From: JANXMY01 sp965246745
GTDB lineage: Bacteria; Armatimonadota; Armatimonadia; Armatimonadales; Capsulimonadaceae
DNA length: 64,000 bases
Assembly (NCBI GenBank): GCA_965246745.1
Contig: OZ251980.1
Coordinates: forward strand, 2,976,001 to 3,040,000
Direction of reading: 5' to 3'
Shown here: in pieces, positions 1 to 7,495 of the stretch
How positions within the stretch are numbered: the first letter of the stretch is position 1
How the letters are laid out: each line of letters begins with the position of its first letter
Made by a program: the position numbers and the translations under genes
Notes under the pieces: generated by a model
Database searches by the model: none
Seen by the model: the letters and a program-made list of their open reading frames with translations, nothing else
What the model was told of the DNA's origin: nothing

Positions 1-674
1 AGATCGAGATAAGCGCCGGTGATGTTGGCCGGCAGCGTCAGCGTCTCGGTCAGCGTGTCCGTCCCGCTGCCGAGCGCTTTTTGCCCGTTGCCGCCGCCGG
101 GCAGCGGCAGGACCAGGTCGGGGGTCGGCGGGGCGGCCTCGTGCGGGGCCGCCGGGTAAAACAGCAGCGCCGCCGAGCCGCGAATAATGCCGGTGTACTG
201 GCTGTTCACGATATTGCCGAGCTGGGTTTGGCCGGTGCGGGCAGTAGTCAGCAGCGCGGCGTAGTCGGTCACGTCCCGCTCCACATGCCAGGCTTGGGCG
301 ACGCCGTCCGACGGCTCAGCGGTGGTGCCGAGAAAAAGGCAGGCATGGCCGACCGAGATTTCCCCGGTCCGGTCAAACTGCCGGCCCGCCGTGACTGAGT
401 AATCGGCGGACAAAATGATCTTCGCCCAGCGCTTCCGTCCGCCCGGCGGCGGAGTGTAGGGGAACGAGTGCGACGCGTAGTCGCGGAATTCAAGACCGCG
501 AAACAGCGGCACGACAACGGGCACGGTGCGGGGACGCGGGATCGGCGGCTCGGCGACCGCCGGGTTTGCGGACCCGACCCGCAGCGGGCTTTGCGCCGCC
601 GCCGGCCCGCTCCAAGCGAGCAAAAGAAGCGCAGCCGGCAGCAAGCGCCGGGCAGGCAGAAAGAGCGTATTCAT
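1..674 (-). CDS. PNGase A-like exported amidase, N-terminal part (truncated by window edge)
   Basis: Reading the minus strand from the ATG at 674 gives 224 codons before the window ends. Residues 1-28 form a signal peptide (hydrophobic core LLPAALLLLAW, Ala-rich cleavage region), so the product is exported. Residues 131-142 (VERDVTDYAALL) and 152-164 (LGNIVNSQYTGII), followed by a LLFYP strand, resemble the N-terminal domain of peptide-N4-(N-acetylglucosaminyl)asparagine amidase A, an enzyme that removes N-linked glycans from glycopeptides. The family is best known in plants and fungi and is scattered in bacteria. The gene is divergent from the phosphorylase, 90 nt apart. The family call rests on pattern memory; the C-terminal domain is not visible. 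Confidence 0.7.
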   Translation of the reverse strand, partial: MNTLFLPARRLLPAALLLLAWSGPAAAQSPLRVGSANPAVAEPPIPRPRTVPVVVPLFRGLEFRDYASHSFPYTPPPGGRKRWAKIILSADYSVTAGRQFDRTGEISVGHACLFLGTTAEPSDGVAQAWHVERDVTDYAALLTTARTGQTQLGNIVNSQYTGIIRGSAALLFYPAAPHEAAPPTPDLVLPLPGGGNGQKALGSGTDTLTETLTLPANITGAYLD

Positions 675-764
675 GCCCCATTCTACCCGGCTTCGGCGGT
701 GGGCTGTATCTCTGCCCAAAACAGAGTTGACCCCGCTGCCCAAAGTGTGCCACAATCAGCCACT

Positions 765-2114
765 ATGCGGGCTGTAGACATTATCCACACCAAGCGCCGG
801 GGCGAAGCCAACACGCCGGCGGAGCTGCGGTTTCTGATTGGGAACTATACGCACGGCGCGGTGCCCGATTACCAGATCAGCGCCTGGCTGATGGCCGTGC
901 TGTGGCGCGGCTTGACTGAAGAAGAAACCTTTGCGCTGACTTCGGCGATGGTGGCGTCGGGCGACACGCTGGACTTGTCCTCGCTGCCCGGCCCCTGCGT
1001 GGACAAGCATTCCACCGGCGGGGTCGGCGACAAGACGACGCTGGCCGTGATGCCGATCCTTGCGTCGGCGGGCGTCTTTGTGCCGAAAATGTCCGGGCGC
1101 GGCCTCGGCCACACCGGCGGGACACTCGACAAGCTGGAATCGCTTGGCGGAACCCGCACCGCGCTGACAGTCGCGGAAATCCTGGCCCAAACCCGCGCGG
1201 TCGGCGCGTGCCTGTGCGCCCAGACCGACCGCCTCGTGCCTGCCGACCGGCTGCTGTATGCCCTGCGCGATGCCACCGACACGGTCGAGTCGCTGCCGCT
1301 GATTGCGGCCAGCATCATGAGCAAAAAGATCGCCGGCGGCTGCCCGCTGATTGTGCTGGATGTGAAAGTCGGCGGCGGGGCGTTTATGAAGACCCTCCCC
1401 GACGCGCAGGCTTTGGCGGCGCTGATGATCAAAATCGGCGCGGCCCACGGCCGCCGGGTCGTTGCCGTGCTGTCAGATATGGACGTTCCGCTCGGCTACA
1501 CGGTCGGCAACCGAGTAGAAGTGGGCGAAGTGGCGTCGCTGCTGCAAAACAACGCCTGGGCCGAGCCGCGATTGAAAACCGTCGTCTGCACGCTGGCCGC
1601 CGCCGGGTTTGTGCTGGCGGGCCGGGCGGCGAATTTGGACGAGGGCCAGGCGCTGGCCTCGGCGCAGATTGAGTCCGGGGCGGCGTTTGCCAAGCTGCGG
1701 GAGATTGTGGCCGCGCAGGGCGGCGACCCCGAGTACTTGGACCATGCCGCCAAGCCGCCGACCGCCAAAGTCAAGCGCGATGTGCGGGCCGAATCGTCCG
1801 GCTTTGTCCGCGCGGTCAACGCCGAAGCGGTCGGCCTCGCCGCCATGCGCCTCGGGGCCGGACGGGCCGCCAAAGAAGACGCGGTAGACCCGACCGCCGG
1901 GGTAGTCCTGCGCGAGACCGTCGGCTGCCCGGTCACGGCGGGCAACGTCATTGCGACCTTGTATTCCGGCAGCGAGATCGCCGCGCGGGAAGCCGCCCCG
2001 GCGGTCCTGGCCGCGTTCGAGATCGGTCCCGCCCCGCCGCCCGCCCCGCCGGTCATCCGCGAGATCATCGGCCTTCGGAGATTGAAGCCTAAGAGTCCCC
2101 CCGGCCCCCAATAA
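765..2114 (+). CDS. deoA: Pyrimidine-nucleoside (thymidine) phosphorylase
   Basis: Cleaves thymidine or uridine with phosphate to free base and (deoxy)ribose-1-phosphate in cytosolic pyrimidine salvage. The 449-residue length fits the family (about 430-440). The phosphate-binding signature KHSTGGVGDKTTL (near residue 80) and SGRGLGHTGGTLDKLES (near 110) are intact. The frame is open upstream to 468, but conserved sequence begins at MRAVDIIHTKRRGE, so the ATG at 765 is the start; the upstream part overlaps the divergent PNGase-like gene. The last codons (about KSPPGPQ) and the TAA lie inside a palindromic element (2091-2231), so the C-terminus has been rewritten by that element. Confidence 0.92.
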   Translation: MRAVDIIHTKRRGEANTPAELRFLIGNYTHGAVPDYQISAWLMAVLWRGLTEEETFALTSAMVASGDTLDLSSLPGPCVDKHSTGGVGDKTTLAVMPILASAGVFVPKMSGRGLGHTGGTLDKLESLGGTRTALTVAEILAQTRAVGACLCAQTDRLVPADRLLYALRDATDTVESLPLIAASIMSKKIAGGCPLIVLDVKVGGGAFMKTLPDAQALAALMIKIGAAHGRRVVAVLSDMDVPLGYTVGNRVEVGEVASLLQNNAWAEPRLKTVVCTLAAAGFVLAGRAANLDEGQALASAQIESGAAFAKLREIVAAQGGDPEYLDHAAKPPTAKVKRDVRAESSGFVRAVNAEAVGLAAMRLGAGRAAKEDAVDPTAGVVLRETVGCPVTAGNVIATLYSGSEIAAREAAPAVLAAFEIGPAPPPAPPVIREIIGLRRLKPKSPPGPQ

Positions 2115-2231
2115 TGGGGGAGCCAGACAGAGGCAAGGCAAGAGGGCGCAGCAAGGCAAGAGGGCGCAGCAAGCAGTGCCCCTACGGATCAAACTCTGAC
2201 TCCCCCATTATTGGGGGCCGGGGGGACTCTT
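2091..2231. repeat. Palindromic element, family 1 (36-bp arms)
   Basis: Arms at 2091-2126 and 2196-2231 are inverted repeats of 36 bp with one mismatch, built around CCCCCAATAATGGGGG. The interior contains two direct copies of about 18 bp (AAGGCAAGAGGGCGCAGC). The left arm supplies the phosphorylase stop codon and the right arm supplies the last codons of the convergent 94-residue ORF. Related elements occur at 12592, 22645 (inside uvrA), 45017 and 50250. Confidence 0.85.
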
Positions 2232-2473
2232 TTCTTGACCCGGCGGCTCCTCGCCGGGGCGGTACACAGGGACGCCGCAGCCATAACCACAAACTCGGCC
2301 CCGTTTTTGTCCCGAAACACGACCAGGTACTCTCCCGGACGCCCCATGTCATACAGATGATAGTCGGCGGCGGTCCGGCCGTTCTGCTCGACCTGCCGCC
2401 GCAAAACCTCGTCGGGAATATCCCGCGTCTGCTTGACAAGCTGCTTCTTTTTCACGTTCCGGGGTTGTTTCAC
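2189..2473 (-). CDS. Small hypothetical protein coupled to the aldo/keto reductase
   Basis: A 94-residue soluble protein, unrecognised. It begins with GTG whose bases overlap the TGA of the upstream aldo/keto reductase (GTGA), a translational-coupling arrangement that supports it being real. A basic N-terminus (KKKQLVKQTR) is followed by a compact region with EVLRRQVEQNGRTAADYHLY and EYLVVFRDKNGAEFVVM, which reads as a helix then a beta-hairpin. The last about 15 residues (KKRVPPAPNNGGVRV) are encoded by palindromic element 2091-2231, so the native protein was probably shorter. Confidence 0.5.
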   Translation of the reverse strand: MKQPRNVKKKQLVKQTRDIPDEVLRRQVEQNGRTAADYHLYDMGRPGEYLVVFRDKNGAEFVVMAAASLCTAPARSRRVKKRVPPAPNNGGVRV

Positions 2474-3441
2474 CAGGCGTAATCTTCCGGCGCGGTCTTA
2501 TGGCCGGGGAAGATTTCGTCCAGCTTGGACAAAGTTTCGTCCGACAGCGAGATTTCAAGCGCCCGCAGGGAGCCGTCGAGCTGCTCCAGGGTGCGCGGGC
2601 CGATAATCGGCGCGGTGACGACCGGGTTCTTTAAAAGCCAGGCCAGCGCGACATCGGCGGGCTTTTCGCCCAGGTCTTTGCACAACCCTTCCCATTTTTC
2701 AAGCTGCGGCCGCTTGGCTTCAATGTCCATGCCCGAGCGCCGCCCGGTGGCTTCTTTCTGCAAGACGCCGCCGAGCAGCCCGCCGGCCAGCGGGGACCAG
2801 GGAATGAGACCCAGGCCGTACTTTTCGCAGGCCGGGATCACTTCCAGCTCGGGCATTCGCACGTTCAAATTGTAGTGGGTCTGCTCCGAGACCAGGCCCA
2901 GAAAGTGCCGGTGCTTGGCGATTTCCGACGCCTCCGCGATGTGCCAGCCGGCGAAGTTCGACGACCCGAAGTACAAGACTTTGCCCTGCTGCACCAAGAC
3001 TTCAAACGCTTGATAGATTTCTTCCCAGGGCGTTTCGCGGTCCACATGGTGCATCTGGTACAAGTCAATATAATCGGTCTGCATCCGCTTCAAGCTGTCG
3101 TCGCAGGCTTTGCGGATATGGAGCGCGGACAACCGATTGGTGTTCGGCCAGTCTTTGTTGCCCTCGGTGGACATGCCGCCGAACACTTTGGTTGCCAGCA
3201 CGACCTTGTCGCGCCGCCCGCCGCCCTGCGCGAAGTAGCGGCCCAAAATCTGCTCGGTGACCCCTTCCCCCTGCTTCCAGCCGTACACATCGGCCGTGTC
3301 CCAGAAGTTGATGCCCGTCGCCAGGGCATGGTCCATAATCGCGAAGCTGTCTTCTTCGGTCGTCTGCGGGCCGAAGTTCATGGTGCCGAGACACAGGCGG
3401 CTGACTTTCAGCCCCGACCGACCTAAATTCGTATACTGCAT
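2470..3441 (-). CDS. Aldo/keto reductase
   Basis: NAD(P)H-dependent oxidoreductase of the aldo/keto reductase superfamily, 323 residues (usual about 320), TIM barrel. The catalytic tetrad is visible: Asp and Tyr in NFWDTADVYG, Lys in VVLATKVFG and His in YQMHHVD. The start at 3441 (MQYTNLGRSGLKVSR) is preceded by AAGGAGACCACA, a good ribosome binding site, so the longer open frame upstream is not used. It is the first gene of a two-gene unit with the 94-residue ORF. It resembles the general stress/xenobiotic subgroup that ends with IFPGHKTAPEDYAW; the substrate cannot be predicted. A second member lies at 25535-26533. Confidence 0.93.
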   Translation of the reverse strand: MQYTNLGRSGLKVSRLCLGTMNFGPQTTEEDSFAIMDHALATGINFWDTADVYGWKQGEGVTEQILGRYFAQGGGRRDKVVLATKVFGGMSTEGNKDWPNTNRLSALHIRKACDDSLKRMQTDYIDLYQMHHVDRETPWEEIYQAFEVLVQQGKVLYFGSSNFAGWHIAEASEIAKHRHFLGLVSEQTHYNLNVRMPELEVIPACEKYGLGLIPWSPLAGGLLGGVLQKEATGRRSGMDIEAKRPQLEKWEGLCKDLGEKPADVALAWLLKNPVVTAPIIGPRTLEQLDGSLRALEISLSDETLSKLDEIFPGHKTAPEDYAW

Positions 3442-3522
3442 TGTGGTCTCCTTGTAGACACGTGATTGAAGTTTGTTCGCTGAAAAGGGTTCGTTTTCCT
3501 GCGGCTGGGTAAAACAACTCAT

Positions 3523-4656
3523 ATGCAAGCTTCCCAGGTTCCTGTCCGAATAGGGGACAATTTTCCGCCGCCGCACCCTGCTCTCCGATTGTCGGTCGTG
3601 ATTCCCGTTCGCAACGAAGCCGGGCGTCTGCCGCAGACATTGGAGTCGCTGCGCGGCCAAACAGGCCGCCGGGGCGCGGCGCTTGACCCGAATTCGTATG
3701 AAGTTTTAGTGCTGGCGAACAACTGCACCGACAGCACCGCCGATGCCGCCCGCGCGTTTGCCCATCGGCATCCTGCGCTGGCCCTTTATGTCGCCGAAGT
3801 TTCCCTGCCCCCCGCCGCCGCCCATGTCGGCACGGCCCGGCGGCTGCTGATGGACGAAGCCTGCCGACGCCTGCGGGACATCGGCCGGCCGCGCGGCATT
3901 ATCGCTTCCACCGACGGCGACACGCTGGCCGCGCCGGACTGGGCGTTCCATCTGCTCCGGGAAGTGGGCGCGGGGGCCGATGCGGTCGGCGGGCGCATCC
4001 TCACGGCAAGGGACCGGACGGGGGACCGCGACGCCCGCGTGTACTGCCTGCGCGACCGGAAATATCAGCGCGGGCTGGCCCGCCTGGAAAGCCGCCTCGA
4101 CCCGGACCCCGCCGACCCGTGGCCGCGCCACCATCAATTCTTCGGCGGCAACCTCGGGGTCACGGCGGACGCGTACTGCCGGGCGGGCGGCCTGCCGCCG
4201 CTGCCGTCGCTGGAAGATGTCGCGCTGGAAGACGCCCTGCGCCGCCTTGACGCCCGCATTCGCCGCAGCCCCGCCGTGCGGGTCGTCACCTCGGCCCGGC
4301 AGGAAGGCCGCACCCCGCTCGGCTTGTCGTCGCAGCTTCGCGAATGGGGCGAAATGGGCCGCGCGGGCCGCCCCCACTGGGTCCAGCAGCCCCACGCCGT
4401 CGCGGCCCGGTTCGAGGCCCGCCGCGCCCTGCGCCGCGTGTGGGCCGGCGAGGCGCGGACCCGGAATGTGTGCGCCCTGGCCGAAGCGCTGGCCGTGCCC
4501 GCCGAGACCCTGCACGCCGGCCTGGCCGCGCCGGGCCGGCCGTTCGGGGCGCTGTGGGCCGAAGTCATGGCCCATCACCAGCAGCCCGACGGCGACTGGG
4601 CGCGGCGCTGGCCGCTGATCCCCATCACCGACGCGCTGGCCGCTCTGCGGCGTTAG
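3523..4656 (+). CDS. Family 2 glycosyltransferase
   Basis: A 377-residue GT2 enzyme, cytosolic or membrane-associated, transferring a sugar from an activated donor. The GT-A fold start LSVVIPVRNEAGRLPQTLESL is at residues 23-43, the metal-binding STDGDT at about 129-134 and an acceptor-side ED motif (PSLEDVALEDALRR) near 228. No membrane segment was seen. Its 3' end overlaps by 4 nt the stop of the opposing methyltransferase gene. In other bacteria GT2, PIG-L deacetylase, NodS-like methyltransferase and acyl-CoA dehydrogenase genes occur together, so this is probably part of one glycoconjugate pathway although it is transcribed from the opposite strand. Confidence 0.85.
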   Translation: MQASQVPVRIGDNFPPPHPALRLSVVIPVRNEAGRLPQTLESLRGQTGRRGAALDPNSYEVLVLANNCTDSTADAARAFAHRHPALALYVAEVSLPPAAAHVGTARRLLMDEACRRLRDIGRPRGIIASTDGDTLAAPDWAFHLLREVGAGADAVGGRILTARDRTGDRDARVYCLRDRKYQRGLARLESRLDPDPADPWPRHHQFFGGNLGVTADAYCRAGGLPPLPSLEDVALEDALRRLDARIRRSPAVRVVTSARQEGRTPLGLSSQLREWGEMGRAGRPHWVQQPHAVAARFEARRALRRVWAGEARTRNVCALAEALAVPAETLHAGLAAPGRPFGALWAEVMAHHQQPDGDWARRWPLIPITDALAALRR

Positions 4657-5246
4657 CTCGCCGTGCGCTCCAAAATGTCCAGCCGGTAGGTTTCGTGCCG
4701 GTGCCCGTGCAGATGCGTCAAGCCGGGCAGCGCCAGAAATGCGTCGTGAACCTCGTCGCCGGTCAGCGGGTAGTCATGCACCGGCGGGGTCCAGTGCACC
4801 AGCGCCAAATGCCCGCCCGGCGACAGATGCGCCAAAATGGCTGCCTGGGCCGCCCGGAAATCCTCGGGCGACCAGTAGTAGCCGACTTCCGAGACCAAAA
4901 TCAAGTCAAAAAGGTCGTCGGGAAACTGCTCCGGCACCTGCCTTTGCGCGATCTGAACATGCGCCAGCCCGGCGCACCGCTCCCGCGCCCGCCCGAGCGG
5001 CGCTTCCGAGCCGTCCGCCGCCAAGAGCCGCCCGCAGCGCGGCGCAAGCAGGGCGGTCAGGACGCCGAGCGAGCAGCCGATCTCAAACGCATTGTCGTAG
5101 CGCGGGCGCGGCAGGCAGGCCAGCGTGTCGGCATATTTGGCGCGTTCGTAAGCGCTGGTTTCAAAGCCCCACGGGTCGGCATTGGCCGCGTAAACTTTGT
5201 CGAAATAGTCCGGGGTGAGCGTGTTCGGCTGGGCGATGTTTACCAA
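4653..5246 (-). CDS. NodS-like SAM-dependent methyltransferase
   Basis: Class I SAM-dependent methyltransferase, about 197 residues. The N-terminal YFDKVYAANADPWGFETSAYE is characteristic of the NodS-like subgroup found beside PIG-L deacetylases; motif I is AFEIGCSLGVLTALLAP and the later VHWTPPVHDYPLTGDEVH is also typical. NodS of rhizobia N-methylates a deacetylated glucosamine, so N-methylation of a product of the neighbouring deacetylase is a reasonable inference. The start is uncertain: TTG at 5246 lies just downstream of the PIG-L stop with AAGAAGAAA as possible ribosome binding site; the open frame extends to 5321 but would overlap PIG-L. Last gene of the three-gene minus-strand operon. 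Confidence 0.8.
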   Translation of the reverse strand: MVNIAQPNTLTPDYFDKVYAANADPWGFETSAYERAKYADTLACLPRPRYDNAFEIGCSLGVLTALLAPRCGRLLAADGSEAPLGRARERCAGLAHVQIAQRQVPEQFPDDLFDLILVSEVGYYWSPEDFRAAQAAILAHLSPGGHLALVHWTPPVHDYPLTGDEVHDAFLALPGLTHLHGHRHETYRLDILERTAS

Positions 5247-5277
5247 AGTTTTCTTCTTTCGGCTGCGGCTTAATCTT

Positions 5278-6045
5278 CTACCATGACAGCGCTTCCAGAT
5301 ACACTTCCCAGGGACGCTCAAAATGGGCGATCACTTCCGGGGACAGCCAGAAGCCGTGCGGGTCGTCGTCAATTAAATGCGTCACCTGCGACTGATGGGC
5401 ATCCACCGCCGAGCGCTTAATCACTGCGACCTCGCGGATGTCCAGGCGAAACGCCCTCGCTTCGCGGGCTTCGGGAATGTCCCCCGGCGCAGCCCGCTCC
5501 CATGCCCACACCGGGTATTCCAAAACACGCGGCGGGGCCGGCAGTGTCCCGAGCGCCGCCTGCACAATCTGACTGACCGCCCGGTGGTCCGGGTGCGGGT
5601 CGCGCCGCCAGGGGGTCAGCACCGTTTCCGGCAGAAGCGTGGTCAGTAAATCCCCAAGCCGCGCGGCGGCCTCGGCAAAGCCGGCTTTGCCGAGGCCGGG
5701 CACCGCGCCGTCGGGAAGCCGCAGAAACGCCGCTTGACTTGCCGGAACACCGAGCAGGGACAGCGCGGACAGGGCCTCGCGCTCGCGCAGGTCACGCAGC
5801 ATCGGAGCGGGGAACTTCACCGAGTTCGGATGCGAGCCGGTGCCGTCGCTGACAAACACGGCATGGACGGCCGCGCCGGCGCGGGACAGCAGGGCCAAAG
5901 CCCCGCCGCAGCCGAGCGATTCATCGTCGGGGTGGGGCGCGACCATCAGGGTCCGGCCCCACACCCGCACGGTCTCGGACGGGCACAGGGGAACAGCGTC
6001 TAAATCGGCAAAAAACGGCACGGCGTCAGCGGCACCAGGAAACAT
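5278..6045 (-). CDS. PIG-L family deacetylase
   Basis: A 255-residue zinc-dependent N-acetylglucosaminyl deacetylase of the PIG-L/LmbE family. The zinc and catalytic motif HPDDESLGCGG is at about 37-47, with the third ligand in DPHPDHRAVS near 160. No signal peptide. It starts inside the acyl-CoA dehydrogenase 3' end (20-nt overlap), so the two are translationally coupled, and is followed by the methyltransferase. Expected role: removing an acetyl group from a sugar conjugate before methylation or acylation. Confidence 0.92.
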   Translation of the reverse strand: MFPGAADAVPFFADLDAVPLCPSETVRVWGRTLMVAPHPDDESLGCGGALALLSRAGAAVHAVFVSDGTGSHPNSVKFPAPMLRDLREREALSALSLLGVPASQAAFLRLPDGAVPGLGKAGFAEAAARLGDLLTTLLPETVLTPWRRDPHPDHRAVSQIVQAALGTLPAPPRVLEYPVWAWERAAPGDIPEAREARAFRLDIREVAVIKRSAVDAHQSQVTHLIDDDPHGFWLSPEVIAHFERPWEVYLEALSW

Positions 6046-7159
6046 GGGTCGGGCTTTCTAGAAGGTGACGGCCGGCCTCCACCAAAGCCGCATCCGCGCC
6101 GGGCTGGCGCAGGTACAAGGTCAAGTCGCGGTGGAGGCGCTCAAACGGGTGCGGGCGCAGCAGGCCGCGTGCGCCGACGGACTTTTCGGCCAGCCGCAGG
6201 ACATCCAGGCAGATTTCTTCAATCGCCGCCCGCGCCATGTGGGCGTACTGCACGACGGTTTCGGCATCGGCTTCGGGCGTGTCCGTGATTTCCCCGGCCC
6301 GGCGCAGCCAAAGGTCGGCGGTTTCAACCAGCGATGCCATTTTGCCGGCCCGCTCCCGCTGAAACAGGTCCCCGGTGCGATTTTGCTCGCGCAGGAATTC
6401 GCGGGTGTACCCGAGGACCGCCGCCGCGCCGCCGGTCTGCACGGCCATAAAGCGGATGCCGCCGCCGCCGAACGCAGGCTGTTGGTAGTAGTCGCCGGGC
6501 AGCCCCAATAAATCGCCGGAACCGACTTCGATCCCCGTGAAATCCAGGTGCACGGAGGCCGTGGCCCGCATGCCGAGCGGGTGCCAGAACGATGGGTCGG
6601 CAACCCCTGCCTGCACCCGCTCGGTCGGCACAATCACCATCTGCCAGCCGCCGTCCGGCATCGCGCCGGTAATCAGCGGGCGGGCGATATGCTGTGCGCC
6701 CGACGCAAAGGTCTTCGCGCCCCGCAGCGCGAACCTGCCGTCCGGCTGCGGGTCAACGAAAACTCCGTCGGCGGCCTGCGTGTTCCAAACGCTGAACTGA
6801 CGGCCCGCGTGAACATCGGCGGCCCACGCGGCCTGCTGCGCCGGCGTGCCGAACGTCTGCATCAAAAGAAGCGCATTGACATGGCCTTCGTAGAGCCGCC
6901 CGACCGCCAGGTTCCCGCGCCCGACATGCCGCAGCAGGGTCAGCAGGTCCGGGGTCGTGCCGGGCCGGCTGCCGAGGCCGACCCCGCCGAGCGCGGGCAG
7001 CAGCGGCGCGGCCAGCAGGCCGGCCTCGTGAAGCTGCCGGAACTCGTCGGCGGGAAATGCGCCGTCAAAATCAATCGCGCCGGCATGCGCGGCAAAGCAG
7101 TCCGCGAGGCGGTCCGCCCGCCTCAGCGCGTCGGCAATGGTCGTGGGGCTGTGTGTCAT
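6026..7159 (-). CDS. Acyl-CoA dehydrogenase-like flavoprotein
   Basis: About 377 residues with the acyl-CoA dehydrogenase fold: an N-terminal helical domain (FPADEFRQLHEAGLLAAPL), a middle beta-domain (GAKTFASGAQHIARPLI, TASVHLDFTGIEVG) and a C-terminal helical domain. First gene of the operon with PIG-L and the methyltransferase. A flavin-dependent acyl oxidation or acyl transfer related to a glycoconjugate is plausible. I could not identify the usual catalytic glutamate, so activity on CoA esters is unproven. Start at the ATG at 7159 (MTHSPTTIADALRRAD); an in-frame start six codons upstream cannot be excluded. Confidence 0.82.
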   Translation of the reverse strand: MTHSPTTIADALRRADRLADCFAAHAGAIDFDGAFPADEFRQLHEAGLLAAPLLPALGGVGLGSRPGTTPDLLTLLRHVGRGNLAVGRLYEGHVNALLLMQTFGTPAQQAAWAADVHAGRQFSVWNTQAADGVFVDPQPDGRFALRGAKTFASGAQHIARPLITGAMPDGGWQMVIVPTERVQAGVADPSFWHPLGMRATASVHLDFTGIEVGSGDLLGLPGDYYQQPAFGGGGIRFMAVQTGGAAAVLGYTREFLREQNRTGDLFQRERAGKMASLVETADLWLRRAGEITDTPEADAETVVQYAHMARAAIEEICLDVLRLAEKSVGARGLLRPHPFERLHRDLTLYLRQPGADAALVEAGRHLLESPTHVSWCR

Positions 7160-7268
7160 AGGTGGTCTTACCCGCACGGTTTACCCGGCGGGGCGGAGCC
7201 GCTAAACCCGGAACACTCGAACCCGGAACGTCTCGGCGTTTCCGCTGTTAAAGACACGGGGGGCCGCA

Positions 7269-7478
7269 GTGGAAACGAAAACTTTGACAATTACGGGAAT
7301 GATGTGCGACGCCTGCGCGGGCCATGTCGCCCGTGCGCTGTCCGGGCTGGCCGGGGTCGAAAGCGCCGCTGTCTGCCTCGCGGACGGCACGGCGACGGTC
7401 TCTTACGACCCGGCCCGCGTGTCTTCGGCGCAGATGGCCGACGCTGTGGCCGACGAAGGCTACGAAGCGCGGAAATAA
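7269..7478 (+). CDS. copZ: Copper chaperone, heavy-metal-associated domain
   Basis: A 69-residue single HMA domain (ferredoxin-like fold), cytosolic, delivering Cu(I) to the P-type ATPase. The metal site is MMCDACAGH (Cys-x-x-Cys) at residues 11-19 and the C-terminal GYEA is conserved. It starts with GTG at 7269. The ATPase gene begins 17 nt downstream, so the two form an operon. No CopY/CsoR-type regulator gene is adjacent. Confidence 0.9.
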   Translation: METKTLTITGMMCDACAGHVARALSGLAGVESAAVCLADGTATVSYDPARVSSAQMADAVADEGYEARK

Positions 7479-7495
7479 AAATGCGGAAATAACCG

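Noticed and set aside
468..764. N-terminal extension of the phosphorylase
   Set aside because: The extra 99 codons are antisense to the PNGase-like signal-peptide region and have no family similarity; conserved sequence starts at 765.
4344..5273. Long plus-strand frame over the methyltransferase gene
   Set aside because: Pro/Arg/Gly-rich shadow of GT2 and of the antisense methyltransferase, which both have clear motifs.
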